Shown here: piece after piece, positions 34,408 through 46,453 of the stretch
How positions within the stretch are numbered: position 1 is the stretch's first letter
Layout of the letters: the number at the start of each line of letters is the position of its first letter
Assembly: GCA_918026815.1 (NCBI GenBank)
Contig: CAKJVC010000049.1
Location: 434,001 to 498,000 of the forward strand
Direction: 5' to 3'
Origin: Chalara sp. BL73
Taxonomy: Eukaryota > Ascomycota > Leotiomycetes > Helotiales
Length of the DNA stretch: 64,000 bases
The notes under the pieces: model-generated
Told to the model about the DNA's origin: nothing
Databases searched by the model: none
Seen by the model: the letters and a program-made list of their open reading frames with translations, nothing else
Position numbers and translations under genes: made by a program

Positions 34408-36112
34408 ATGGTCAATCGATCTGCTTTTGCTCTTGCAATCCGCAGAGCTCGAATAGCCCCATCGGCTCACTCTAGGACAATCCAATCCCGCCCATCTACC
34501 ACACATTTACGATGGCAGAGCACCGCAAGTACAGAAGAGACTGAAGGAATCGCCAAAGGCACAACTGGTACTTCCAAAACTGTCAAATTTACCTCAGAAA
34601 GCTACCCGAATATCAAAAGAGACTCTAGGTTTGCCCAGATATCTGAAGAACATGTTCAATTCTTCAAAGATACACTAGGTGCCGAACCTGCTATTATAGA
34701 CGGAGTCACAAAGGATGCCACGGATGATATAGAGCCATTTAATGGTGATTGGATGCGTAAATACAGGGGACATACAAAATTGGTCTTGAAACCTGGGAGC
34801 ACTGAGGAGGTCAGCAAGATCCTGAAGTACTGTAATGACAATATGTTGGCTGTAGTGCCTCAGGGAGGAAACTCGGGTTTGGTTGGCGGATCAGTGCCAG
34901 TATTCGACGAAATCGTCATCAATATGAGTCGGATGAACAAGATACGGTCTTTCGATGAGGTCTCAGGCGCATTGGTTGCAGATGCCGGATGTATATTGGA
35001 AGTAACTGACAATTTCTTGGCTGAGAAAGGACATATTTTCCCACTAGATCTTGGGGCAAAAGGATCATGTCATATTGGAGGCAATGTAGCAACAAATGCT
35101 GGGGGACTACGGTTGCTGAGATATGGAAGTTTACACGGAAATGTTTTGGGAATAGAAGCAGTCCTACCTGATGGTACAATTGTGGATGATCTTTCGAAGT
35201 TGCGGAAGAATAACACGGGTTATGACCTAAAGCAGCTATTCATTGGAGGAGAAGGGACAATTGGCATAATCACAGCTATTTCAATAATCTGCCCTCAGAG
35301 ATCAAACGCCATCAATGTCGCCTTTTTCGGTCTTGAATCGTATGAAAAAGTCCAGCAGGCATTTAAAGAAGCAAAGAGTCAGCTATCCGAGATTCTCTCT
35401 GCCTTTGAACTTATGGATGGCAATAGTCAGGACCTTGTGCACAAAGTTACGAACAATAAGCGACCACTTGAAAACGAATATCCTTTCTATTGTCTGATCG
35501 AGACCAGCGGGTCTAATTCCGAGCATGACAATGAGAAATTAGAGAAGTTTCTCGAGGACGTAATGGAGAAAGAAGTCGTTCTAGACGGAGTCGTAGCCCA
35601 GGACGAGACGCAAGTGAAGGCTCTGTGGGGATGGAGAGAAGGTGTGCCTGAGTGTCTGGGTCATTGGGGCGGAGTGTTCAAGTACGACTTGTCTATACCT
35701 ATTTCGGAATTATACTCGTTGGTAGAAGAAACTCGAGAAAAGATCAAAGAGGCGGGCTTGTTGGGTGATACCGATGAGCATCCAGTTGTTGATGTTGTAG
35801 GATATGGGCATATGGGAGATTCCAATCTCCATCTTAATGTAGCGGTAAGAAATTACGATAAAAGGGTCGAAAAGATTCTCGAACCATTCGTATATGAGTG
35901 GACCGGGAAACGAAACGGGAGTATTAGCGCGGAACACGGCTTGGGGCTAGCCAAAAAGAATTATATTGGATATAGTAGGAGTGATACCATGGTCCGCTTG
36001 ATGAAGCAAATTAAGGATCTCTACGACCCAGTAAGTCTACAATTCTAAAGGTTCCCCGATCAATTTTAACATGCAGCAGAATGGTATCATGAATCCCTAT
36101 AAGTACATATAG
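34408..36112 (+). CDS. Mitochondrial FAD-linked D-2-hydroxyglutarate/D-lactate dehydrogenase
   Basis: Exon 1 is 34408-36030. The last exon ends at 36112 and begins at 36080 or 36077, giving about 551 aa. The Arg/Ser-rich N-terminus (RSAFALAIRRARIAPSAHSRTIQSRPSTTHLRWQS) is a typical mitochondrial presequence. The FAD_binding_4 domain shows VVPQGGNSGLVGGSVPVFDEIVIN and LDLGAKGSCHIGGNVATNAGG, then NNTGYDLKQLFIGGEGTLG-like sequence (GTIG here). The C-terminal FAD-oxidase region includes YGHMGDSNLHLNV, SAEHGLGLAKK and NPYKYI. Family members oxidise D-2-hydroxyglutarate or D-lactate to the 2-oxoacid, passing electrons to the respiratory chain or coupling to pyruvate. The sequence resembles the Dld2/Dld3 and D2HGDH branch. 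The two substrates cannot be separated by eye. Confidence 0.92.
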
Positions 36113-38837
36113 AGAATAACAGCTCCGTATCAACAATCTCGCAGACGCTCCAAAGTCTTTCTCCTTCCATTCCTTCAGGACCCTAGGAGAAAATTCAAAA
36201 GCCTAGTGTGGGCAACTACCGAAGTACCTCAGTTCATGACTATAATCAACAATTGGTAGATCTTTCCTCGTTGTTCTAATCAAAATCGACTTCGGTGCTG
36301 CTAGTGTCCAAAAGTGCTGTTCTTGGAGCGATTGAAACTTTCTTACAACCATTTATAGGAAAATGGCACGGTAATTATAAGTACGAGAATTGTTGTGGCG
36401 TCCGTTCCATAGATATACAAGAGTCTCAACTACGTTTACCCTCTCATCCATAGATATCAACATAGTGACGGGATCCTTTCCGGCTCTTATTGCCCCTCTA
36501 TTCCATCCGTCAATAGATTAATACTCAACGACACAGCAAGCGCAGAAAATAACAGATCCACTCAACATCAAAATGCTTAATTCTCCACCACCAGCTGCAA
36601 ATTTCACATACAGGCTCCCGATCAAAGGGAAGATATGTGCCTCATCTGTTTCATTTCAGATATATCTTGGGTTCGCCAGTATTTCTCCCCACCGAGGATA
36701 TTTTTGCATGTTTTGCTTTGACGAATGATATTTATCCCGTGTTAAAGCAAATATAAAGCGGCTACTTGTACCGGAGAAAAGAAAGACTTCGCTACCAGGA
36801 TATAAATTCACGTTGAACCGGCACAGTCAGCAAGCTTGTTTGAGCATGATTACTGGAGACAGATCGAGAGAGAAACCAAGGGACCCGAGAGAATAATACG
36901 ACCCAACACTATTCCATATCTCTTTCGGGCTTCGCACTTATTTATATCTGATCCCAGTAATACATCTTTAAAGGGCAGGTCGCCTGATCCCTTATCAAGA
37001 AGACTTCCCGGTGATCTGCGGGGCACCAGTCCAATCATGGCCATGAAAGCAATAGAAATCCAGCGGGAAACAAGACAGCGGGTGAATCATGTAATGGATG
37101 ATGGAGTTTGGCAGCCGGAAGTTTTGAAGTTGGCTTTAATTTAGTCGATACTCCTTAGGACTCATTTCATGATCATTATTGGTGCTATAGGGTTTCCCCT
37201 ACTTGTACAATTTACACATGAATGGAGCTGACTAAACATTGTGAGAAGTAGAGGCGTAGAGCGGTAACTTTGAGGGATACTCAAAGATGTATGGCTCATG
37301 ATATGCTTAGCTGTATAAATAGATGTGCTATACGGACATAGCGCCTTCGGGTTGGTTCGCCTTGCCCTTACACTATTTCAAGCGGCTATTGATTCCCATA
37401 AGCAAAATCATCTTGCCAATCAAGAGAACTGAGCAAGACCAAGCCTCGGCTACCAAAGACCGGGTTCCTTAAAATTTCCCAAGAACTGATGGATAACTGG
37501 AATATCGTTAGAAGAGTTCTCTCTTGTTGGGAAGGATTAGAGGTACGTTTTATTTACGCTTTCGATATGTAGCACCTCAACGTGAACAGAAACACAGCCA
37601 GTTATTCTACTTTCAGCCTACCTCGATGCACGCGCTCGACAGTCTAGAGTTTTACGCTGCTCTTAGGTAAGTGAGATCTCGCGATTCGAGGGCAGAGATT
37701 CTTGAATTTAAAGGGTAGTCTCGACCATATGTGAGTCAATTGTCAATAATAGCTACAAATATTTTGAACTTGTCGAATAGTCCAGGCATTTCGTATGTAT
37801 AGTCGACTTACCATTGCTGCAGCTAGCCATGGAAGTGTAGCCCGAACACCCAGTTATAATGCGAGTGCCTTTCTACGCCTGTCTGTTTGCCCGTCTACCT
37901 ATAATAAACGCAAAAACCAAAACGATTTTCGACTTCGCAACCATGTATTGAGCTTGCAAGGCGGCCCCAAAAAAACACACACAGAGAAACTGACACTACT
38001 TCGAATGTAGTATGAGAAAACGAGATGTTTTGGATTCTTTCACTTTTCTGGTAAGCTCAATCCTGGGAGTATCCAGCACTATATGAAGATAGAGATATGG
38101 CACTGGCATATCAAAGGGCCATCCAAAGTACTCTACCAAATGCCAATATTGCTTGCGCCGCGAGGCGCCAGAAGTCCCATGGTTTACACTGAGAGGGCCA
38201 TGGATCAGCACTTATGGGGCGACACTATTCCTGGATTTAAGCTGAAATCTCTCCCTATAAAACATAATCAATCCACAACATGGATCAATATGGCTCCAAA
38301 ACAGGCCACCCAAGTTTAACTCCATTGTTACCATTTATTATTGATATTGAAACTTTGGGGGGGTGCACTCGGTGGTTTCCGCTCAGGTAATACTCAGGTA
38401 TTTATAGGGGTGAATAGAGCATTCTATACTTTCGAACGCAAACATCTTTTTTTTTATCCATCCAAATGACTACGGTGCTTTTGTGGCTTCGCACCATGTG
38501 CACGGATACTTGCCCCTGAATTAAGCGAGATTAGAAAGACAAACGAGCCCAAGAGATGGAGGGATGCTTTTATCTTATAATTGGATACGAAAATTGGTTC
38601 AATTTATGTAAAACACGGTATTCTATGTTATGTTAAGTTCTTGTGCTTTGGAATACTTGAAAACCTGAATTTCAAGTTCTCGATCAAGTTAAGAAAATAG
38701 TATCAAAGGTATTGAGATACAAGCTAATGGTGTTTAAATAGCATAGACAAGCTTTCCGATGCCACTAAGCACATTTAAGTGCACGGAAACATGACCGACA
38801 TAAATCCAGATCTCGTACATCACTCGGCTAGTCAAAA
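36113..38837. other. Intergenic region, 2.7 kb
   Basis: No supported gene on either strand. The longest ORF (36836-37144) has no domain, no splice extension and unconvincing composition. A GGGGGG run lies near 38360 and a T run near 38448. No repeat family or transposon terminus was recognised. Confidence 0.5.
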
Positions 38838-39707
38838 TTAATCCTCCTCTCCTGGCTCTTTCTTCTTCACTGGTGCATCTTTCTTCGCTGCCGCAATCGC
38901 ATAATCTGAGTTCCCCTTATTCAAAGCCTCTTTGTACCGCAAAACATGCTCCGGAACCTCCTGTACTCTATTATATGGTCCCGGAACTGGTTCTCCAAAC
39001 TGCTCATACAGCGGCAGAACCCCAGTCCAGACCCGTCCCAGCACATCCCCATCCTCCAGGTCACCCTTCTCATCATTTGGTACGCCCTCTCTAACTTTTG
39101 CACTCCCACTCTCGATCTTCACCTTCAAGATCTGTGTACTCGCCATCTCACCTTTATTCGGCGGAACTCTCGTCTCACTCCATCGTCCCGGAACCACGCT
39201 ATTCGTGATTAATTCCATCGCCCACAGTTTCTCATCTAGATCCTCTACCAACGTCGCATATCCAAACAATACCGAGCTTCTATAGTTGTAGTTATGGGAG
39301 TTGGGCGTGAGGGTAAGGACGAGGCCGTCGACTTTCGAAGCGGCGATACAGACCGCGAGACCTTGAGAGTCAGGAGAGCCCCGCGCGAGGTTCATGATCC
39401 GCGAGGAGACGTAGCCGTGAAGATAGCAGTCTAGAGGGTCACCAAGCGAAGCGGATGGGCGACTGAAGGAGCCCATCTGGCCGATCATGGGGAGGATAGC
39501 GGGAAAGGGGTCCGCAGGGTCTGGCGTGAAGGAGACATGGAGGACAGGCGTGGTATTGATAATTGTATGGATTGTTGTGAGGTTGTAGACGGCTAAACGG
39601 TTTAGTAATGATCAATAGTGGGAAATAGGAGGGGAAAGACCTTGATGCTTGTAGCGGTTCACGGTGTTGTGTGCTTGTTTTGGGTATTGGAGTGTATGGC
39701 GAACCAT
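38838..39707 (-). CDS. FMN-binding split-barrel protein (pyridoxamine 5'-phosphate oxidase-like family)
   Basis: Minus-strand exon 1 is 39707-39641 and exon 2 is 39592-38838, giving 273 aa with a 48-nt intron. The start MVRHTLQYPKQAHNTVNRYKHQ is followed by VYNLTTIHTIINTTPVLHVSFTPDPADPFPAILPMIGQ. DPLDCYLHGYVSSRIMNL and VDGLVLTLTPNSHNYNYRSSVLFGYA complete the barrel core. These match the flavin-nucleotide-binding proteins grouped with 5-nitroimidazole-resistance/PNPOx-like folds. The late part (MELITNSVVPGRWSETRVPPNKGEMASTQILKVKI) is conserved in fungal members. The C-terminus is Lys/Glu-rich. The reaction is unknown; a heme or FMN redox role is possible but unproven. Confidence 0.82.
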
Positions 39708-40115
39708 GGCGTTTGCCCTCTGCCTTGGGATATTGGCAAAGAAAAAGAATGGGATGATGAGTGAGGACAGATGAGAAATCTACTTATTCTAATCTTACCA
39801 TTGGGCAAGGCTGCCATTGCTTTCGTTAGAAACTCGAAATTAAGGTGGCTTGTAAAAGTATGTAGATGTGCCTATTGTTGGAGGGGATGAAGAGAGCGGG
39901 TTGATATGGGTGACCGAACTTAGACGAAAGAAGCAAGTCCAAGCGAACAAGTCCCCTCCTCCATCCTTGCCATTTCAGCCCCCACCCCCACTATTGATGT
40001 CCTTCCATCAAATCAGATCAACCTCATTTGACACTTCTTATCGGCCGCCTTTCAGTACTCTTCCCACCAGTCTTGAAGCAGATACAGAGTCCCGAACACG
40101 TGAGCGTTGGACCAT
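39708..40115. other. Divergent spacer between the split-barrel gene and CutC
   Basis: About 400 bp contain the promoters of two divergently transcribed genes. A C-rich CT tract at 39955-39995 lies upstream of CutC. No coding exon. Confidence 0.55.
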
Positions 40116-41277
40116 ATGAGCCTTTTAAGATCGAAGCGGAATGAATGCAACATGCCGTTGATGTCTTCTCAGGCGCGTCTTGAAATAGCCTGCTTCAATC
40201 CTCAATCAGCTCTTACCGCTGCTCGGGCTGGGGCTAATAGAATTGAACTTTGCGCCAATAGAGATGTTGGTGGTACTACTCCAAGTAGGTAATGCTTAGA
40301 ATCTGTAGCTACCAGGCGCAAACCTTGGGGGCGGACTACAGTACTCCCCCAAACCCGACTGGCATTGATTCTTTTGGCTAAACAACTAACGTATCAAAGC
40401 TGTGGAGGATTTCGACACGACCCACGACCTCATCAAGAATTTTAGGGTTCCGATCTATGTCATGATTAGACCACGAGGCGGGGACTTTATGTATACCAGG
40501 AGTGAGCTCGACGAGATGATTACGGCTATCCAGTGAGTTACAGTACTTGTGAAACATTATTTTCAGTTCCCAGCAAGTCAAAGTCTTCAGTGTTGCAATT
40601 TTGACATGGAAGAAATCATGGGAAGATCACAGAGAGTTACGTAATATAGGTTAACAGATTTTATTACCTTTACGTGTTCCTATCCACATCCAGACTATAC
40701 TGACGAACTCACAGATCTTTCCCTCAGGCTGACGGTTTTGTTTTTGGAGTTCTTGATTCGAGATCTAATCCCATAGAAATTGATACTAGGGCTTGCATAG
40801 AACTCCTTTCTGCCGCCTCTCCTCGGCCATGCACTTTCCATCGCGCCTTCGATGGAATCCCGCCGCACCTAATGGCCAGCAAACTCGAAAATCTTATTTC
40901 TCTCGGCTTTTCTTCAGTGTTGACGAGCGGATGCATTGGAGATGCTAGTGAAGGAGGAGATGTGTTGAAAAATTTGACACTAATTGCCGTATGCGTTCGA
41001 TTTCACCCTGCTCTCACCTCCTGCCGCTAGAGTCTTGCCTTTATAGCATTTTAATTTTACCATCATCTCAAGAGTAGATAATATTGGCAAGGGCTGACAC
41101 AGTAAATAGAGGGGAAGGATAGACTTGATTATCGGCGGCGGTGTACGATCATCGAATTTACAGGTGTTGAGACAATTTGATGCGCCATGGTATCATTCTA
41201 GCGCTGTCGTCCATGAGGGAGCCTTTGCCGATGCGCAGGAGGTCCAGACATTGAGCCTAATGTTGGAAACTCATTGA
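40116..41277 (+). CDS. CutC-family copper-homeostasis protein
   Basis: Exons are 40116-40284, 40400-40532, 40715-40988 and 41110-41277, giving 247 aa; a start at 40152 would give 235 aa. The protein is a TIM-barrel of the CutC family. Signatures are LEIACFNPQSALTAARAGANRIELCANRDVGGTTP, VPIYVMIRPRGGDFMYT, ADGFVFGVLD, TFHRAFD and RIDLIIGGGVRSSNL. The usual ending WYHSSAVV...EVQTLS is present. CutC was named from copper tolerance in bacteria, but its biochemical role is unresolved. The introns (115, 182 and 121 nt) are clearly longer than those of neighbouring genes, yet all joins keep the frame and recover conserved residues. Confidence 0.88.
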
Positions 41278-43303
41278 ATTGTCTCTAATACTCGATGGAT
41301 GCAAAATCTACAGAGTTAGATCCTTTTTGACCGTTGAATCTTTCTTCTTGCTACCAAAGCTTCATGACCTGAACTCATACAATCATACCTCAATAATTAT
41401 TGCGACACCACTGTATCGGGTCGCTTCGCTACTATAGATACCCATAAAGCACCACGATCTCAACTGTATAAAGTTGCTACCATGGCATCACGAGCTTTTC
41501 CATTTTGCCAAGCATAGGCTTGATATTCTCTTAGGGGGATCAACGTTGACCTGAGGTTGCTTGCCCGACGATTTTGGGAAAATCTCAAGGTTGTGTAATA
41601 CACCTTACACAGAAAAGGGACAAAATATAGAAGTAATTCCTCATTTGACCAGCTGTAAGTAGATGGTAGTGAACACTCGAAATGTAGCTCTAATAATTGG
41701 GATAAATATCACGAAAGAGTCCTCCGCAAGGGAGGACTATCCAGGATGTCTCTTGCCGAGGTATGCATAACATTACTTTTCACCTAGAGCCCCTATAGAC
41801 AGCAGCTCGCCCGCTTCTCATCGCGCATCTGCCGCTGTCATCCCGCTCAAGACACTACCCATTGGCTTTACTCACTATCTACCATACCGCAACCTTAGAA
41901 GGAAAGGATCCTGAAACTTCTTAGCCCTTGAACCAAAAATGCATCAGGATACCATCACGGTTTACAAATGAACAATGGTAGGTGTGCTCAGAGTATCAAA
42001 ATTCTCAGCGTACTAATTCTTCAGGTCGTGTTTCCGCTGACGCCATGCACAACAAACGTTACCGCCTTTGGGAGCCCTAACACCACAAAGATCAGAAAGC
42101 GACAACGATCTTTCGCGTTCAATCTCCTTACCGCGCTCGGCTCAATAACAGCCAACTTCATAGCGTTCTTACCCTGGATTGAGAAGTGGCCATGGACGAC
42201 CATAAAAGTATGGCATATGCTGAACCGTTGGCACAAATCGACGTGCCTGCGCATAACCAGCCAGGTTAGATGAGAGTAAACAAGAACAAGGAGGTTTAAG
42301 ACGGGCTTCCCAGGCTTTGATGTTACGCTCTCCAAACATAGAAGCGCGTTCGCCTCATCACGCTTGGGGCTCCACACCCGCACCTTGACCTCTTCATCAT
42401 GCATTGCTTCTCCCCACCTGGATTTGCAACACTTGACGCGCCATGAGTCCTCGTCCATCGCGCAACGCATCGTTTTCAGCTGTTCAAGGACGAGCTTTGA
42501 ACCGAGAATTTGGGGCACAGCTCTAAGCCCGTGAATCTTATGTGGAGAAGGTCGAGCGTGCTTAGGTTTGCACAAGAAGCTCGTATTGGGAGGAAGATGA
42601 GATGAGGAAGCTCATTGCGGCGTTTATTGATTCCGTAGGAGGGATCTTTTGTTTGTGTTTAGCTAGCTCTCTGGTGCCTGATGTGTCTGGTGCTGCGAGA
42701 AGTTGGAAGCTAATTTCGCTTAATCCAGGGGCTACGGATTCGTCACACCAGTTTGCCTAATGAGTGTCTATGGACGGTCCTGTTAGTGACAATCAATGAA
42801 AAAGCTCGCATATTGTATGGAAAGCTCCCACTAGGGCTGAGTCCTATACGCTGAAGTTCACGTGGGCATGCCTTCATGTCGTGCTTAAGAAGGTCCGTGA
42901 TGATTGAATAGAATATGGGAATACTGCTGGATAGACCGCAATTCACCGTCAGCTATATCAAACATGAAACAAACTTTCTCAAGATAAGATTCCCCAACCA
43001 GAAGAGCATTTAAAAACGTAGAAATACATACCACCATGGGTCAAGTACTACAAATAAAACGTGAAATTGAATAGAGAGGCCGATAATTCTACACAGCAGT
43101 CACGTAGGAAAGTGATAGCGAGATTGTGAGCATTCATATGAAATTGGTATCCCTCTATCAAAAAATAAAAGCAAGAGGTCGTAAGGAGTCGTAGTACCAC
43201 CTGAGAAGAAATGCTACGAGCCGGCTCCACATTTCAACCCTCACTTGCGCCGCAAAGCCGTTGCATTCCTGACATAACCCTATAGATAACTGAAGAAACT
43301 CCC
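41278..43303. other. Intergenic region, 2.0 kb, with an uncertain minus-strand ORF
   Basis: A minus-strand ORF (42575-42021, 184 codons) starts with MCKPKHARPSPHKIHGLRAV. Just upstream on the same strand a short frame reads MSFLISSSSQYELLVQT. This weakly resembles the YELLVQ segment of fungal F-box proteins, but no continuous gene could be built. The rest shows nothing supportable. Confidence 0.4.
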
Positions 43304-45014
43304 TTAAAATCTTTGGTAACCGCCTTGTGATTGTCCATAACCTCCAGTGTAGTATGATTGCGGGCCGCCTTGAGAAGCATACGATTGACTCCGGGACATG
43401 GTATTTGAACCTCCATAACCCCCAGTGTAGGCGTTATGGGCATCATGGATCATCCCGCCTTGGTTTCCGCCACTCCACTGCCGAGGGCTCTGTGGAACTG
43501 GGCTTACAACACCTGGGCTTTGCATGCGTGGAATTGTCGGTGCGGGACTATTCATCCTTGATGGAACTTCGCTGACCATAACGTTGCTAGGAACTTTTGG
43601 CATCGGTGGGACGTCGCCCTGACCTGGCGTGACGTGCGTGCCACCCCATCCACCAAGCGCGTCATCGCCCTGCTTAGCATACGCGTCGTTGTCCCACCCC
43701 CCGAGTCCCTTTTCACGAAGTTCCATTTGATCTTTGTATGCTCGCTCTTGCTCTGCTTCAACTTTGGCGTTGTATGCATCGCGCTCAGCCCGACCCTTAC
43801 GACGTTGTCGAATACAAGTGAAAATCAAGGCACCTAGTAGGAGGGCAGCAGCGCCTCCACCACCAGCATAAACGGCAACTTTGGCACCTGTTGAAAGATT
43901 ATTGAACTTTTGAGCAAGGGAGAGAGGCGGGTTTGCGATTTCTTCCTCGGTTTTCGCAATAGTTTCAGCCACTGTTGAGTTGCCCCTGTTTTGGCGTTAG
44001 TGAATGTTAATTCTGGTCGCGAACAAGATGCTCACTGAATAGATTTGATGCTCTGAAAGCTTCCACTTCGATCCGTCCACTCGTACTCCTTGCCGGTCGA
44101 ATAGTCACTGATTTGAGCACTCTTGACATACATGGTGAACGGTGCTTTGGAATAATCGGTCAGACCACCAGACCACTCAATTGTTCCGTTGGTATTTTCC
44201 TCGTCACCACCAGCCCAGACGCCGAGCCGCACCGTGCAAGGTGTCTGTGGATAGTTCTTGCCCCCATTCGCATCACCATACATCAGAGTCCTGACTTTGA
44301 CAGAGTCGATGTAGAAGTCCATCTTCTCTTGGGTCCAGTCCACGGTATAATTATGGAAGTTATCGTGAACATCTGATGATGCATTGTGATAGACAGCTCG
44401 GTCGTATGAAGTGGTATTGCCTTTGCCGAAGTAGTTGGACTGTGCCACCAAAGGAAATCCTCCCATAAACTCCCAGTCGACTTCATCAAGATCCTCGGAT
44501 TGGAGAACAATTGAGGAGATTATTCCCTGGCCCAGCGCGGCTCTCATGATGATGGAAACAGAACCGAAGAAGATATAGAACTTAGATTGGATGGTGGGCG
44601 ATTCCTTGCGCATTGTGATGGTGAACTCGGCACCGTTGCTGCCATAGCTTAAGGCGCCATTGGTAATGTTGAAGGAGTCGGTAACAGTACGGGAGTCGTT
44701 GAAGGTGAAGGTGTGATCTTTGAGTCCAAATGCGGGATCTGTCAATCAAAAAAGAAAGATTAGAATGCTGATATGCGACAGCTTTGGAATGGTGGATCGT
44801 GACCGCTGGGAAGGATGGCAAGATGGCTCATTATCACACTTACCATTAGGACAATCATCTCTCTCCATAGGATTACATAAAGTGACTTGTGCGAGTTAGC
44901 ATACATCAAATCGCCGTGTCGAGGCCCAAGGTGGAATATTAAAGGCTCACAAGTTTGCGCAACGATGGGCGTGATCAGACCGGTTGCTCCGATGAGGAGC
45001 GATAAGAGATGCAT
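43304..45014 (-). CDS. CRH-type GH16 chitin-glucan transglycosidase with C-terminal membrane anchor
   Basis: Minus-strand exons are 45014-44951, 44885-44844, 44738-44036 and 43985-43304, giving 496 aa. Residues 1-20 (MHLLSLLIGATGLITPIVAQ) form a signal peptide. A short Cys-containing head (CNPMERDDCPN) leads into the GH16 domain with catalytic motif DEVDWEF, where the first and last acids are nucleophile and general acid/base. YTVDWTQEKMDFYIDSV and GVWAGGDEENTNGTIEWSGG follow. CRH enzymes link chitin to beta-1,3/1,6-glucan in the wall. Instead of a GPI signal, a helix (KVAVYAGGGGAAALLLGALIFTCI) is followed by RQRRKGR. A tail of about 170 residues rich in Gly, Pro, Ser, Gln and Tyr ends SQGGYQRF. 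N-glycosylation sites (NGT, NTT, NAS, NYT) are common. It is transcribed away from the Rad9-like gene. Confidence 0.92.
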
Positions 45015-45296
45015 GGTGGACCAGATTGTCAATTGTCAAAAGAACCGAAAGAAAAGAATGAATTGCGTACAACGCGGATAGTGGTGGGCAGTGACAATGA
45101 CGACGACGAGGAGGAGGAAGGAAGGAAGGAATGGAACGTGCAAATATGCACTTAAAGATATGGGTTGTTCGGCCTGAACGTGAGGTTGTCGTGATGACGG
45201 TCAATTGAAGTTGAAACACTTGAGGGGGAGGGAAAGGCGAGGTGAGATTGCCCCAAGCGTCTAATTACAGCAAAAAGCGGTTGGGTCGGGACTTGG

Positions 45297-45330
45297 CCTT
45301 GGCTCTGGCTCTGGCTCTGGCTCTGGCTCA
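45297..45330 (+). repeat. (GGCTCT)n hexanucleotide array
   Basis: Four to five perfect GGCTCT/CTCTGG copies lie upstream of the CRH start codon (about 280 bp from it, in its promoter). Confidence 0.9.
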
Positions 45331-46417
45331 GGTTCAATCCTCAGGGGCTGTCCGGGTACCTTGCAGCATGCAATTCAGCCGTTTTACCGCCTACTACACC
45401 AATTCCTACGATCCATCATATACCATTCAACTCTTTCCCACTCACAATGGTGAGATCGCGCCTATTCTTATACTCTGCAACTGTCGCGGTTACTGTTACT
45501 GTTATTGTAACCCGATCTGAGAGTTGTCCAGGATGTGCAGTCAACTCATTTTGGACCCCGAGGCTGAGATATTTCCGTAGTCACATGACCTGACGATTCT
45601 GTGGCGTGAATGGCTCTTCAGCTCATTTTGCATGTCTTTGACTCTCCTCTTTCCATGCCAATTTCTGTGGAGATGAAATCACTTTCTTTTGATGAAGCCT
45701 GTATCACAAATGTCTCTTTTTTGGTGGGGGGGGCAGGGGCTATCTGCCTGCGATTATATGTGTAGATGCGCTATTATTTTGTGAACATCATCTAAACACC
45801 TTTTTTTATCATGATTTGTTGTTGGCGAACTCGTCCACGGATTGATATAGTGGACGGCGACCATAAAGGCTCAATACAACAATGACAATGACGGCAGTGG
45901 TCAATCATAATCCAGCACGAATCTTACCAGCAGCCGGATATATCTGGAACCACCTCCAAGAGCCAAGCCACATCAAGAATATTTAGTTCTCGCTGTGTGT
46001 GATTTCTGTGTCATAGGAGTCAGGCGCAGGCTGTGATATTCCATTTTCCTGCGCGACGAAGAAACTAACAGCAGCATGCAAGTGGCACTTGAAGCCTTCA
46101 CATATCGTAGTCAATGCGCTGTTCGCCACTCATACAATGCGGAGCGGGCAATAGACGTTTTTAACTTGGGGCCACCGGTGCATTCTAACAACTTGCACTA
46201 TTTGAGCCTGGATATCCTTGAGCTACCGAAATTCCTTGGGCACAGTAGCTGTAACAGTCCCTTAACTAGCGGTAAGTCACCTCCTCGGAGCAAACGCCCC
46301 TGTTGTGAGCGTTCCATGCTTGTAAGTTTTCGATAGAGTGTTGAAGAATTATACCTTACTTTAGCACTTCATAAACTATTCATTTCCGCTGGAGCAAAAA
46401 CCCGCCTGCAAGATGAT

Positions 46418-46453
46418 AATGTGCTCAATGTGCTTAATGTGCTTAATGTGCAA
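46418..46453 (+). repeat. 9-bp tandem repeat, AATGTGCTY
   Basis: About 3.7 copies: AATGTGCTC, AATGTGCTT twice, then a truncated AATGTGC. A minisatellite-like element in a gene-free region. Confidence 0.85.

Noticed and set aside
36836..37144. 102-codon ORF in the 36-38.8 kb spacer
   Set aside because: No motif, no in-frame exon extension and no start context. Chance ORF length for this composition.
37650..37720. Possible tRNA-like segment (GCGATTCGAGGGCAG)
   Set aside because: No acceptor-stem pairing, D-arm or anticodon arm could be drawn. No other tRNA T-loop signature was noticed in the window.
42021..42575. 184-codon minus-strand ORF, possible F-box protein fragment
   Set aside because: The similarity is limited to a few residues just upstream in another frame. 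No consistent gene model could be made.
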